Shown here piece after piece: positions 11,179 to 23,769 of a stretch of 64,000 nt of DNA. The notes beneath the pieces were generated by a model. The model had not been told where the DNA came from. It was given only the letters and a program-made list of their open reading frames with translations, and ran no database searches. Source of the DNA: Gaeumannomyces sp. JS-464 (lineage: Eukaryota; Ascomycota; Sordariomycetes; Magnaporthales; Magnaporthaceae); contig NGZR01000001.1 in NCBI GenBank assembly GCA_002197995.1, positions 4,402,001 through 4,466,000 on the forward strand, given 5' to 3'. The position numbers were made by a program, and so were the translations under genes. Position 1 is the stretch's first letter. Every line of letters begins with the position of its first letter.

Positions 11179-14100
11179 TGTGGCAAGTTGGTATAGAGTA
11201 GTGGATTTCGCTGCGAACAAAGGTGGGAGTGGCACAATTGGAGAGGTGTGTGCAGTGGTTGCAGTGTTGAAAAGGGGCAGGAGAAGGAGGGAAGGCTCGG
11301 AGGAGGAGGAAAAGCTCAGAAAAGGAGGGAAAAGTTGGGGGGAGCGCGGTTGGAAGGCGGGCAACAGGCGTGGGCGCAAGCGCAGGGAGCTAGGGGGTGA
11401 GCAGCACAGGAGGAATGGGGGGGAGGGAGGGACGCGGAGAGGGGGGGAGCTCTCAGCTTCCAAGGTGCGCAGCGCAAACAGGCGTTTGCGCTGCGCGGCA
11501 GCCCAAGTTGCGGGTGACCTTGGGGTAGATGGCGTGCATTGCTGATGATGCGGTACCAGATACCTCCCGAGCTAAGGTACCCCGACCTTTGAGCCGACCC
11601 ACCATGGACGACACCTCCCCGAGCTCCGACCTACCTCAGCAATCAGGAAGGTGTCCAAGGGGCCCAGAGTTGCCCTGATGTGGGTGGCTGGTCGAGCGCG
11701 GGCAGAGAAGCTGCAAGAATTTGGCACGGACCACTTGGATCATCCATGTCCACCACGTGATCCAGCCGTCTTGGGAGGCGGACCAAATGCTCAGTTGTTT
11801 GCTCCCTTATCTGTTTGCTCTCTCATCTCGCGATGATGCACCATGTCTTGGAGAATTGAGCCCACAGAACAAGGAACGCGGGCCTAAAAAAGGGAAGGGT
11901 AAAAACACAAGGGGCTGGGAAGACCACAATCCCGAAAATCAAGAATAGAAATAGCAAACAGAGCGCAAGAGTGCCGAGGTATAGAGAAGATAACACCCGG
12001 ATGGATGCGGGGATCACAAATGTCTCTGTTTCTGTCCTTCGGTTTATTGTCTCTGCTGCACAACTCGCAAAAGCGGCGCGGAGTGAATTATTCCACCCGG
12101 AGTGAGATCTGATACCCTGACCAATTTAGACATCTTCCCGCTTCTTCTGCCTTGAAGAGAGGATGGGGGTCCGGTCAGCGGCAGCCCCAGCGCCAAAGCT
12201 TTGGTGGCTGGGGAGGGTCGCGGAAATGTGGCTCTTTGGGTGACGGAGGTGGTAGTGCCACCCGCTGGGGTTTGCACAGCCGAGGGTTTGGTTTGGTCGC
12301 CAGGCTCGTGAGCAAGCACATGAGCTTCAAAACCCGAAAGTCCGTCTGCCCTGCTTTGTGGCAGGTGGCCTTGGTGTTTCCGGGACTGTGGACAATTTGG
12401 GGGTTTCTAGTTTTGCTCCTAGAAAGCTGACTTGAGTGTGTCGCATTGCGATTGCAACATTGGTAAACGAAGAAAAGACGCCCGAAGACAACTCTTGTCG
12501 CTGGGTCCGGTAGGCGTATGGCGTCGGTATCGCTCAAGACGAACTTGAGGTGCTCCTTGGTCCTCCAAGCGCGAAGATGGGAAGGGGCTTGGCCAGAGAG
12601 TTGTGATTCCTGAGGCAAACTGCGGAAGCACATGGCGGGAGACAAATAGGTTGGGATGAAAAACGAAGAGTGTCATCGAAGGATAGTCTGAATTTCCTCC
12701 CCGTGCCGACGAGGCTTGCCAGGCGTCCGATGTATGACGGCGACAGCACGGGTGAGGATACAGATTCGCACGATGGGCGAGGGAAGTCAGCAGAAAAGCG
12801 GCGCGTGGTGCGGGACGAGAGACGGGAGGGGGGAACGACATGGCGTGCAAGACACCCAAGCCATCTGCATTCCTGCTCGCTGTTACTGGGAGGCTGCCAA
12901 CGGAAGCGTTGGTGTCAAGCCGGGGCCCGAACTGCCCTGGACGAGGGATCTCGGGAAATCGGACGTAATGAGCAAAGATTTCCACGCTAGGCCGCTCTCG
13001 AGAAGCGAGCATGGGTCGGAAGTCTCCCGGCTCCAAGCCTAGCCGATCCGTTTCTCAGCAATTCCATTGGTGCTGACTTTGCTTCTCCGCTAAAAAGAAT
13101 TGTTCCCTGACGGGCGAAGACGGATCCAATACAATGGGTCGGCGAAATGAATATGGAGCCCTGGACCAAGAAAGAGGCCGATGAGCAACGAGCAATGTGC
13201 GCACTGCTGCGGGCCACAGCGACGCGGCGAGAGTCAGGCAAGCATGGAGGGGCAGGATGCCCATGGAAAACCCTTCTCGGTGGAAACGGGATGACACTTT
13301 GCAGCGCCTGAGTTTGGGTATCAAAAAAGGCCCCATTTGGGTTGACAGGGAGGGAGCGGACTGGGCCAAAGCGCAGCTTGCAATGACAGCACGGCACAAC
13401 AGGCAGCTTGCCACGCTTGCCCACGGCCTTGCTCACTGCCAACGGCGCGCTGTGACATGGGTTGTCCTGTCAAAATCAATCCGCCTCGAGAGAGGGCCGC
13501 CTCGGCTGATGGATGTGCAAGATGTGAAACATAACAGACGACTTGTGTGTGCGCATTTCGCCTGCTGTTCCTCCCCGGCCCTGGCAGCGCTAGCTTCTGG
13601 TTCATGTTGTTTTGCCGGCACCTAGGCCAGGAGACCTGGAGCACTCCATTGGGCCCCTTTTCGGGAACGACTGGGCAACTTTTGGGTTGCAACCCCGTCC
13701 CCGGCCTGTACCTGCCAAGCCAGGGAGGCCAGGTCCCAGCGTGCAGAGCGGGGCATTCGCCTCTTCAGGTGGGAGGAAGTTTGCTGAGACCCATTTCCAA
13801 TTGCACACACATGGATTTGGCGTCCTTCCTGCCCTGAAGTACCGACTTTACCTAGGCCAGCACAGTGCTCTATTTTTGTTGGCTCACCCATCATTCCACC
13901 GTCCATCGCCAGGTTGGGCGGGTAGGTCAGCCGTGACCGTATCTCGCTGAGCCGTCAATACTCGGATGCTCCGCCCGATTACTGCATCTCCAAAACGGAA
14001 TGGTGCCGAGGCTCACTGTACCGCAGCGCTGAGGCCGACTCGAGCCAATCTCCATCTCCAGCCCCTTGCGTCGTGCATGCCGCTGTGTCTTGTCTGGGGC

Positions 14101-14959
14101 AAACTCTCAAGTCGTGCGCGAGCGCACGACTCGATTCATCATCCGAGTCTGGTGTTAACAGCATCGATTGACTTCGATTGACGGCATCTCCGGCCAGAGA
14201 GGGCTTGCTTCTCAACTTCTTTGCTTCGCCCCCTATGCACATACTGTGTGAGATGGATTCACAATGCCTAGCCTAGTAGACACAGACGCGGGCACCGCTT
14301 GCATGATGGCTGTGGCTCATGTGGCTTTCTGTCCAGCAGATGTCAAACCGTCCTGGCCCCCGCCGACGTGCAGGAGGGAGCCGGCGCGTTGCGCTTTCGG
14401 CGCCTTCGCGACGACGATCTGGCCCAGTTAGTCGGCTAGTTGGTCAGATGCATGGGGCTAAGATGGCAAGCAGGGGGCGGCCTGGCCTGTCTCTTTGGAC
14501 CCCATGGCAGACCAGTCCAGAAAGAGAAAAAGCAAACAATTGGTGAAGGCTCACGCCAGCTCGCACCAAGTGACCCGACGGAGCACAGTAACACATAATT
14601 TGCAGCCTGGCTGGGGAGTGAGGGATTGGCTGGAGGAGCACGAGTGAAGCCATGGAAGAGGAGGCTTTGCCCGTGCACCAGGCAGTCCGCAAGGAACAAA
14701 CAGCTGGGCATTGGTGCAAATTAGGACAGGCAGGCGGGGGTGACGGGCAGGAGAATGACGATTGAATTGAGTCGAGCAAGAAGAGGGAAAAAAAGGAGGA
14801 AAAAAAAAAGCAACCAGCACCACCCGGCCCACCACCCACCCGCAGCTCCCAGGCCCTGCCCTCCCAGCCATGCAAATATGGCAACCACCACATAATCGCG
14901 ACCTGCTGCGCACATTGTAGTAACTCGTGCCTGCGCTCAGCAGACGGGCCACGGGCAAG
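11179..14959. other. Long intergenic region upstream of divergent genes
   Basis: 3.8 kb without a supported gene between the acidic-protein gene (-) and the TBC gene (+). It includes purine-rich sequence at 11280-11450 and pyrimidine tracts near 14780-14830. A motif rich in GGTACC and ACCT near 11560-11640 resembles short motifs common in fungal promoters. Frames up to about 200 codons occur but look random and overlap on both strands. It probably contains both promoters and a long TBC 5' UTR. Confidence 0.5.
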
Positions 14960-17900
14960 ATGGCGGCGGGATTCTCAGAGCCTGACGATTCGTACGCGGC
15001 CGACGGCGAGGGCAGCAACCCGCAGCACAGGCGGCCGCCGCGAACCAGCTCGCGGGCCCGCGACTCTGCCAGCCTGCCCGCCAACCGCCTGCGACAGCGA
15101 CCCACGACGAAACATGCTGCCGCCTCAGATGTGCCGGGGCAGCCCCATTCCCCAGGAGGCGACGCCATAACCCGTACCACCGCACCCGCGACGACGACGA
15201 CAAGCATGCCCTCGCCAAATCGTCTGATTTGCCGCCGCAATTGCCTCCTCTGCCACTGACGCCCAGCTCGCCCCGCTGGGCCTCGCTGACCAGCAGAATC
15301 CACAAAACCACCGCCCACGACCACGGCCAGCCATCCCAGTTCATGTACACGAGTCGCCATCAGACCTTCCACCAACTGCCCAGCCCCGACAAGTCCAACA
15401 GCAACTCCTCTTCGCCTGTGGCCTCGACGACCCAAGCTCTCTCTGCAGTCCTCTCCGCCGCCGTCCCAATATCTCCCGTGTCTCCGTCCCGCGACTACGC
15501 CTCTGGTCCATCCCCCACGGTCCCCGTTCCGCCCTGCTGGAAGAAGAGCAGGATAGGATAGTATCTCTTGCACCACCCCCGAGCAAGTTCCACGCAACAT
15601 CCTTCGCCCTCAATCAGCCTCCGTCCCGAACCTCCTCGAAAGGGGCCCTCTCCCGGCCGTCGAGCCGCCGCACGGGTGACGATCAGCCCCCGGTCATGGT
15701 TGAAAACTTCTCCCGTCCTCGCAAACCGAGTGTCGCGAGGCCCAATGTTGCCCCTTCAGTGCCGCCTACCGCCGCCCGGCCAGCCCAGTACGAGGACGAC
15801 AGCCCGATCCTCAACCGCCAGCTCTCGACGTGGCCAAGGACACGGGACCGTCAGTGTCTTCGAACAAGTCCAATGGCACCATGTCCTCCATCCCGACCCG
15901 GCCCTCAAGCGATACCCTCAACGCCTCATACCGAGCCGTTCCCCGAACCATAGCGACCAATGCTGCTGCGCCATCCGTCGGCGGCGGCATGGTTTCGCCC
16001 GGCCTCCCCAAGCCGCAGTTGGCCCACACGCGTGTGGACGGTGCCGGCCCTGGTTTGACTTCGAACCCCCGGGATGCCGCACCTTGGGTGGCTGAGCAGG
16101 AGCCACGATCCAGCTGCCGATCACAACTGACCTCCTCAACCACACCCGGAACTGTCTTTTCAGGGCCCAACACCCAGAGGAGCAGTGTGGCAACCAAGAC
16201 GAGCTCAAGAACCTCATCTTCAGTGTACAACTTCATGGCCGGGCATGCCGGGGACGAGGGTGGCATGAGCGTGGAGGATGTCATGGGTCTATACGAGAAG
16301 GGATTTGCCGACTCGACCGGCGCCGAAGACAACGATGTGGAAGGCACCCCTGCCACCCGCGGCCACAGCCGCAAGGTCTCGAGCTCCAAATTTTCCACCC
16401 GGTCCAGATCCTCGTCGCGAGCGAATCTCGATAGGTCACAGTCGCATGTGGGTCACAGGATTCGGGAAGCCATGAGCGACTCATTACCGATGCCCACCAA
16501 ACCACGGGGCGCGTCGGACCCACCACCACCCATAACCGTGCGAGACTCGATGACATTCTTTTCCGGCTCAGCCCTGCCTCAATCGCTGTCCGAAGACGGG
16601 CGTTCCGAACGCGAGCCTCGTCCTTCAATCGCATCTCGCGGACGGCCGAGTCACGAAGAGGTCGACGATTCCGCGAGGAGCAAGCACGATTCGGCCAAAC
16701 TATTGGAATCTGACGAGGCTGTAGGCCCAAGGATGGGGCATTCCCGTCAGGTTTCGGCTGCGTCGTCGGCACGGTCCGCGTCGTTAGCACCGAGGCTCGC
16801 GATGTCGAGCCCGGACCTCACCCAGACCACATTTGACACCCAACCGGCACCTCCACTTCCAACCCAGAGCCAAGCCCAGCAGCTGTACTCGGCTCCCACC
16901 GAAGACGAGCCGGATTCGAGGGACAGGTATGGCTTCCGCAAGCACAACCAGTACGTGTCCCGCGAACAATACGACACGTGGGATTCAACGTACACCGAGT
17001 ACCTCGCTCGCCGGAAGAAGAAGTGGGTGGCGTACCTGAGGGACTCAGGCTTGATGACGGAGGAGCCGGATCGGTTCCCGGCTCCGTCGGCCAAGACCAA
17101 GCGTTTCATCCGCAAGGGCATTCCTCCGGAGTGGCGCGGAGCTGCGTGGTTCTACTATGCGCGCGGACCGAGCATCCTCGCCAAGCACCCCGGTGTGTAC
17201 GACGAGCTCATCGCGCGCTCGAAGCGGCCGGGCGAGTCCAAGGAGGTTGACGTCGAGGCTATCGAGCGCGATCTGCACCGTACCTTCCCGGATAATGCCA
17301 AGTTCCGCTTCTCCAGCAGCGAACCCGAGGGCAGCGGCAACAACGGCACAGCTAAGGACGGTGCCGAGGAGCCGAGGATAATATCCAGCCTGAGACGAGT
17401 GCTGCACGCATTCGCCATCTACAATCCGCAGATTGGCTACTGCCAGAGCCTCAACTTCCTCGCCGGGCTTCTACTCCTGTTCGTCGAGACTGAGGAGCAG
17501 GCGTTTTGGCTCCTCAACGTCATCACGCGCGTTCACCTGCCGGGCACGCACGAGCTGTCGCTTGAGGGCTCCAAGGTTGACCTCGGGGTTCTCATGGGTG
17601 CTGTCAAGGACTCGATGCCCGGCGTCTGGAACAAGGTCGGGAGCGAGCTCGACACGGTCGAGGCTCGGCCAGCAACACAGGGGACCGGGGCCAAGCCCAA
17701 GAAGTCGCGGCGCGCCAGGGCGGCGGCTCGGGCGGCGCAGGGTGCAGATCGGCTCCCGCCCATCACCATGTGCATGACGGCGTGGTTCATGTCGTGCTTC
17801 ATTGGGACGCTGCCCATCGAGACGACACTGAGGGTATGGGAACGTCTTCTTCTACGAGGGCAGCCGAACCCTCTTCCGTGTGCGTTGGCCATATTCAAGA

Positions 17901-18211
17901 TGGGCGAGGCGGAGATCCGGGCGGTGCAGGACCCCATGGAGATGTTTGGCGTCGTACAGGCGCTGCCGCGCAGGCTTGTCGACTGCAATTCTGTCATGGA
18001 GGCGACGTTCAAGCGGCGCAACGGCTTCGGGCACCTCAGCCAGGAGGCCATCGAGGAGCGCAGGAACGAGCGCAGGGAGGCGATCAAAGGGGCCGAGCTC
18101 GCTGCCGCCAATGCTGGGCACGCGACTGACGTTGAGGGGCCTGCCGAGGCGCCGGTCGAGGTGCGCCGAAAGGGGACCTTGTTCGGACGCAGGAACAGGG
18201 ACCGAGACTGA
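14960..18211 (+). CDS. TBC-domain Rab GTPase-activating protein, with five frame breaks
   Basis: TBC proteins stimulate GTP hydrolysis on Rab GTPases in membrane traffic. The start is at MAAGFSEPDDSY (14960). The first ~700 codons are Ser/Pro/Arg-rich and disordered. The TBC domain runs from about 17113 (GIPPEWRGAAWFYYARG), with the arginine finger in IERDLHRTFPDN and the glutamine finger in IGYCQSLNF; both catalytic residues are present. Frame breaks are inferred near 15130, 15540 and 15828, where good Ser/Pro-rich sequence continues in another frame. A compensating pair lies in the domain: an extra base near 17841 and a missing base near 17881 turn the conserved FFYEGSRTLF segment into RLLLRGQPNPL. 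From 15828 a 793-codon stretch is otherwise open. The gene is probably functional, with assembly errors. No intron is needed. Confidence 0.85.
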
Positions 18212-19096
18212 GATGTCAGCAAGAGAGTGAACACCAAAAAAAGAAGTCGTGCAAGGAGTTGAGTGCTGAGCCAACCTCACCAACACTATCCCGCGCTCGC
18301 AGATCGGTCGAGGGAATAAGCGGACGCGCTGGAATGCGCCTGCGGATGAGACACCCTCCCATTCATTCCACCGAGATGACACAAACAGCCAACACGACAC
18401 ACAGCGTCGATTAAACATCCCTTTTGTCACGATTCCCACCAAGATATTTCCTTTCATGTCATCAATACTTATTCTCCTTTCCGCATTGTTCGGGTATAGA
18501 TCAGCGAGCGAGGCCGGGAGGATGGAAAATCAAAAGAGAAGCCAAAAAAGTCTACGGACCCGGGAGGACAGGCTCCAGGAACGGGAAGAAAATCTTGTTT
18601 CGTGATATAGAGTTTGCATCGAAGGAGGGCTTCACATTTGTCTTGTGCTTCTACCGAGCGCCGCCTCAAGAGGTGAGCAGCGTATGTGTCGATACCAGTC
18701 TTTTGCTTTGTTTTCCTTCATTTTCTTCTGTCATTATCCCCTGAGAACGGTCCCTAGTCACTGGCACATGGGGCGTCCAGTGGGCACTTCTGAGCGTACT
18801 GCATGCTATGCATCTCATCTTGGAGTCGGAAGGGTACATTGTTGCTGGGTTTGTTGATGGTTTGGTGCGTGAACTCTCTGTCCTTGGTGGCTGCACATTT
18901 GCTTTCCCTTGTACTTGCCTCGCATTTTAACTGCATAGCCCTTGGACTTGGTGTTCGCGGAGAAGCGGAATACAAAAAAAAAAAACCAAGCATATCCAAA
19001 TTCATGTCGGTTAGCTATTCCACAGAGTAACTTGTATCAGACCCATCTCTATCTATCGTTCTTCCGTTCGTCTGCGCCTCATGTTCCCTCGCCCAC
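18212..19096. other. Intergenic region between convergent genes
   Basis: 3' flanks of the TBC gene (+) and the GST-like gene (-). Nothing coding or repeated is recognised apart from a short A run near 18975. Confidence 0.6.
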
Positions 19097-20116
19097 CTAG
19101 TCATCTCTCTCAGCCCAGGGCCTCACGGCGTCGAGCAGACGCTGGTGCACGGCAGCGTCGCCGGTGGCCTCGAGGACCTTGGCGGCGACGTCGTCGCCGA
19201 GCCTGGCGAGGAAGAGCAAGAAGCCAGCCCACATGAAGTCGACGTAGGCCACTCGGCCCCGCCAAAGAACGGCCCCGCCGCGCGCCGCCGCCCCTTGCTG
19301 CCCGCGCCGCAGCAGGGCCGTCACCTCGGCCAGCGCGGCGCGGGCCTCCTCCCGCACGACGCCGGGCCCCTGGTCGCGCTCGAGCTGGCCGATGGACATG
19401 CCGCCCAGGAAGTGCTCCCTGCGCGTGTCGTAAAAGTAGGCCGCCGAGCGCGGCGACAGCAGCGCGCGCGGCACGGCGGGGAGGACGACGTTGGCCAGCG
19501 CCTCGAACGCGGCCGAGAAGGGCGGCAGCAGCTTCGGCGCGGGCCGGGTGTCGAGGGCGACGGCGCCGGGTGAGGACGACGGCGAGGGTGGCGGCGGCGG
19601 GTGGCGCCGCTCGAGCTCCTTCGCGATGGCGTTGGAGTGCATTACGTACTTGCCGTCGGGGAAACGGACGGCGGGGAGGGTGTATGGGGGCCAGTCGTCG
19701 TGGGTTGGACGCTGGTGTTGGTTAGACGGGGCTACCTACTATCTCTCTGCATTCTACAAGGAGGTATGTAGGTCCTCATGGAGGTTGAGTCGAGCGGCAC
19801 AACTCACTGGTCTTTGAGTGTGGGCTCGATATCCGGGTACTCAAGCTGGCATTGGGGCGAGTGCGGGCGGTCAGCCACTGCGAGACTTGGTGTAGAACTC
19901 TAGGACAGATGCCTCGAGGCCTTACCCATTCCGTTCTGTAGCTGAGCCCCTTGTAGTTGAGCATGAACCGAGCTGGGGAGCGCATCCGGCTGTTAGAGCT
20001 GATAAGACGTGGCGGTCTCGAGGACGAGGCTTACTGCGCCAAGTGTTGAAGGACCACGCTTTGCCCTGCCTGCTCGGAATGTCGTAGAATACAATCTCGT
20101 CCTTTTGAGACGCCAT
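19097..20116 (-). CDS. Glutathione S-transferase-like protein
   Basis: Fungal GST-like proteins conjugate glutathione or act as thiol enzymes in the cytosol. The start at 20116 reads MASQKDEIVFYDIPSRQGKA, a thioredoxin-fold strand with the Ser/Arg region seen in fungal GSTs. Exons: 20035-20116, 19926-19972 (FMLNYKGLSYRTEW), 19808-19845 (LEYPDIEPTLKD) and a last exon from about 19711 to 19097 (WPPYTLPAVRFPDGKYVMHS, a helical C-terminal domain, end PWAERDD). The cis-Pro-like TLPAV motif and the DGKYVMHSNAIAKELE glutathione-site segment are present. The third and fourth exons do not join in phase with the only good splice sites; one base is missing, so a 1-nt indel near 19700 or a non-standard site is needed. 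It diverges from the gene at 20732. Confidence 0.75.
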
Positions 20117-20731
20117 CGCGGAATATTGTTATCGGGCGTTGGCCGGATCAATTGGCGAGCAGCGTGTATCTATCTCCCTATGTTGAGGGTGGCTGGTGTG
20201 AGAGAGTTTGCCTGCAGCCTTCAGTGATGGAGTATTTGCTCGCTCGCTTGAAGAGCAAGCAAGACCCAAGTCTGAAGAAATTGTCACTCCGTTCTACCGG
20301 CATGGTCACATCGAAGGCTGGTGTTGTGGGACCGCCGTCCCTCCTTCGGCATTGGGTTTTCCGACAATCTCGATGCCTGGTAGTGCGAGTAGCGCTACAG
20401 CATGACTTGATTGCTCAACAACATGGCCTTGAGCTCAATTCCCGCAGTTGATACAAGCAACCGCTCAGCCTGCCAGAGATTCACGGTTGTGCTGCGCAGA
20501 TCAGACCCCGCACTCGGCCTGCCACAACGCGACATTGATGATCCAAAAGCGAGCCTTCACCAACAGAGTTGGCAGGAAACAGCGCTTTCGACAGGCGTTG
20601 GCGGTTTTACGCTCCCGTGCCCTCCATAGCATTGCATAATTTTGTTTACCTCAGCTCCAGCTCCATTCGCGCTCTTCGCCTGTGTTACAAAGTTATGAAA
20701 CGCCCGTAAACATCCCACCCACGACCCCATC
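20117..20731. other. Shared promoter region between divergent genes
   Basis: A 615-bp interval between the GST-like gene (-) and the small gene at 20732 (+), presumably carrying both promoters. No TATA box or repeat stands out. Confidence 0.55.
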
Positions 20732-21148
20732 ATGGCGTCTCCCCCAGCCGCCGCCTCCGCCTCCACCCAGGTCCTTTCCCAGGTCATTCCCGAGGGCGGC
20801 ACCGTCAGCGCCGACTTCATCAAGACTCTTGCCGTGTCGGGCTCCTTCCCCGAGATCTCCAACTCCCCCGGCAGCGTGCGCCTGCACCTGTACCGGTCCT
20901 CGCCCAAACCGGCAAAGAAGGCGGTCTATTCGGGAAGGACGGAGTGCCCGCACACCTTTGCCGTCTACCAGAGCGGCCGCCACGGGCCCAAAAACGGCTT
21001 CCGCCTGGTCGTCGTCCACCAGGGCTACCCCATCTCGTCTGCGGAGAAGGCCGTCGGCGTGGCCGAGGAGGACGAGGTCGACGCGCTGGAGAAGCTGATT
21101 CCGCAGGGCCACATGGAGATTGTCGTGCTGGGGGAAGCCCCTACATAG
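20732..21148 (+). CDS. Small protein of unknown function (138 residues)
   Basis: A single-exon frame from ATG 20732 to TAG. The protein starts with an Ala/Ser/Pro-rich tail and then has a compact, well-mixed sequence with motifs such as VIPEGGTVSADFIKTL, FRLVVVHQGYPIS and ending HMEIVVLGEAPT. There is no signal peptide or membrane span. Codon use is GC-rich in third positions like that of its neighbours, which supports a real gene. I do not recognise the family. Confidence 0.7.
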   Translation: MASPPAAASASTQVLSQVIPEGGTVSADFIKTLAVSGSFPEISNSPGSVRLHLYRSSPKPAKKAVYSGRTECPHTFAVYQSGRHGPKNGFRLVVVHQGYPISSAEKAVGVAEEDEVDALEKLIPQGHMEIVVLGEAPT

Positions 21149-21563
21149 GAGAGGCCTGATGGGGGGGATTGAGATGGCAGACGGGGAGAGCAGCCCGGGA
21201 CCCACGCTGCTCGGGTCACTGAACGCCATGTTCACTTTGTGGTTCGTTCGCGCAGTAACATTCGGTTCCCTAACGTTGGCGAGATTGGCATGAAATAGCG
21301 TGCAGCCAATTCCCGAAAGGAGCCAAAGGGCCCTCCGTAGCATCGAAGAAGAGTTAGAGGAGACACTAATGCAGGAACCCGGGCCCAGGGAGCCTTGTTT
21401 TAAGATATGGAGAGCTACGTAGTGCGTGAGTCGCCTCAGCCCGATTTTGTGGCTTCAGACCCGAATCTTCCTTCCAAACCAGACTGCAGGACGGGACGCA
21501 AAGAGAGAAAAAAGCAAAGCCGAACCATCACCATGCCCTCGAGGTAGTCGGAGCAGCCCGGCG
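21149..21563. other. Intergenic region
   Basis: 415 bases between two plus-strand genes, with no recognised feature. Confidence 0.6.
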
Positions 21564-22656
21564 ATGCCCCTCCTCGCGTGCCTCATCCCGGGTGGCTGCT
21601 CGTTGCTCCGCCGTGCTCTCGCTATCCTCTCGTTCCTGCTCCTCCTGGCTGAGGCACACCTGCTCTGCTATTACCCGAACGGCCAGCAAAGCACCGATGT
21701 GCCCTGTAATGCCTCGGCCGCCGTGAGCATGTGCTGCCAGTCTCAGCGTGCTTGTCTCTCTAATGGACTGTGCGCTCTCTCTGGAACCGGTCCCGACGCG
21801 GGAAACAGCTGTATGGTTTCTCTTTTGCTCTTCTTAATGGGGATATGTGAAATGTCGCTTTTACACCGCAAACTGACCGACTTGCCTTGTTTTTCTGCCA
21901 GATGCCCGTGGAACTTGTACAGACCGCTCGTGGACCAACGGCGTGTGCCCGCAGCGATGCATCCTAAGTGCGTTTGCGTCTTTACAATCTGGATATCGGG
22001 TGTAAAAACAGCCAGGAGACTGGACTAATATGATCGCCGTCCATAGACCAGGATACCATAGCGCGGACTCGACCTACGACTTCCGAGCAAACGGCGTCAA
22101 CGTTTGGGGCTGCGGCAGGCCGGGCTTCGCCGGCGACTCGAGCTACTGCTGCGAGTCCGCCGCCGAGCGGTCGCGCTGCTGCAGCACGCCCACGGCCCTG
22201 TTCAGGCTGCCCTCGGCCACGGTGGGCAACGCCGTCAACCAGGCGTTCGCCACCGCGACGCCCGTGCCGCCCGCCGCCTCGTCCGACCCCGCGGGCCCGT
22301 CTTCGTCGCCCCCGCCGGGCCCCGGGGGGTTGGACCAAGGGGCCAAGATCGGAATCGGGGTCGGGGTCGGGCTGGGGGTCGGGCTGCCCCTCGCCGTGGT
22401 GGCCTTTTTGGTTGTGAGGCGGAGTCTCCAGGCGCGAGACGAGGCGGCGCGGGCGATGCTCCCCCCGCCGAAGACGCACGAGGATATCGCTGACCTGTAT
22501 AGAGACGTGGCGAGAGAGTCCATCGTCTCCTATGGGCAATACGACACCCCGTACAAGCCAGTATACGTCGAGAATGTGGACGGTGTGACGATATTGTTGG
22601 ATGCGCGCTCGAGTCGATCGCGATATGGAGAAACTAGTAGCCGTTGGGCAGCTTAG
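21564..22656 (+). CDS. Cysteine-rich single-pass membrane protein (Mid2-like architecture)
   Basis: Model: exons 21564-21810, 21902-21967 and 22052-22656, all GT-AG, totalling 305 residues in phase. The acceptor of exon 3 is the CCAG at 22048-22051; the nearer TAG gives the wrong frame. Layout: signal peptide (RALAILSFLLLLAEAH), a Cys-rich ectodomain containing CYYPNGQQ and repeated CC pairs (MCCQSQRACL, SYCCESAAE, RCCSTP), a Ser/Pro linker, a Gly/Val-rich membrane helix at about 205-227 (IGIGVGVGLGVGLPLAVV), and a cytosolic tail with tyrosines. Many fungal surface proteins share this design, some of them wall-stress sensors; a sensor role is only a guess. An upstream in-frame ATG at 21426 is possible but hides the signal peptide. 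Confidence 0.8.
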
Positions 22657-23769
22657 GCATGTCTGGTTGTGCGGCCATCGTCGACCTCTTGGATCAGCCG
22701 ACGTTCGATGGAGAGTGGCGATAATAATTGGAACTGAGCCTCGGGAATTTGCAACATTCACAGTTGACCTGTCCGTTAATAATGCATATTAATAACTAGT
22801 AAGGTATCTATAGGGGATACAATCTGCTCTTCGAACCCTGGCCCTCCTGTGCGCCGTCTCGGGTACCAGGGGGTCTATCTTTTGGTTGTCTCACCTGGGG
22901 GTTCTTTGCCTTTTAACTCCAACCGGCGATCTGGATTTTTGTACCTTCGTCTGAGCTATCACATAGATTTCTCGAAAAGCCAGCCTTGAAGAGGCACAGG
23001 GTTACTTATCCCGCCCGCACCAGCTCACAGCAGTGGGAAAGATATAGGTGGAAACAAAAAGAGTGATGCTAGGAGCGATACAAATACCTAGGCAAGTAGG
23101 CCCGCCTCTAACCTGGTGTTCTCATGCCGAGCGAGAATGAACGAGCCTTGGCCGATCTAACCTTCATCCCTTTGCCCAACTCCCAAGGCCACCGAGCCGC
23201 CCTGCCCCGCCGACCGGGTTCGGTCCAACAACCAGCGGATGCCTACCATCCCTCCTCCTCAGCGGATGTCCCTACTGGCTCAGGGCAAAGGCCGCGGTCA
23301 CCAAACAGTGTTTCCGACTTGCTCCCATGCGTTGTTTGGTATCCTGACTTGCTGTCGGTCGCTGGTGTCGTTGATGTCTTGCTGGCATGAATCTGATTGC
23401 TGGATGGTAAAAAAGGCGATTATTATGAGGTGTAAAAGCCCGCGCTCATCCCTGGACTTGATTTGAATTTAATTACAAGCATAAAGTCGTCTATACCCCC
23501 ATATTAAAGCAGATAGATGTTGAGGCTGCGTCGGGAGAGAAGGGAAGAAGAGAGAGAGAGAGAGAGAGAGAAAAAAAAAAACCAAGAAAAGAAACACAAA
23601 AGGCTGGCGTAGGCAAAGGCTCCGTCGAGGCGGCCCTGCAGACGCTGGGTATCAATGTAAGAAGCAAACCCTTCCCGTGTGCTACGCATCTTCCTCTACT
23701 GACTTGTTACTGGGATGCAGTAAAAGCCCTTGCAATTGGTTCCAGTACCGCCAAGTCGCGGCGGCCTTC
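22657..23769. other. Intergenic region between convergent genes
   Basis: The 3' flanks of the membrane-protein gene (+) and BRF1 (-). It contains the GA microsatellite at 23549-23581 (separate entry) and no supported gene. Confidence 0.6.
23549..23581. repeat. GA dinucleotide repeat followed by an A run
   Basis: About eleven GA units followed by eleven A bases, in the 3' flank of BRF1. Confidence 0.85.

Noticed and set aside
12419..13036. A 205-codon minus-strand frame in the 3.8-kb gap
   Set aside because: Looks random, overlaps frames on the other strand, and shows no fungal intron or domain.
14551..15600. A 349-codon open frame on the minus strand
   Set aside because: Its 5' half (roughly 14960-15600) is antisense to the Ser/Pro-rich 5' part of the TBC gene, and the rest extends into the upstream non-coding flank; there is no domain or splice structure, and the composition is explained by GC-rich sequence.
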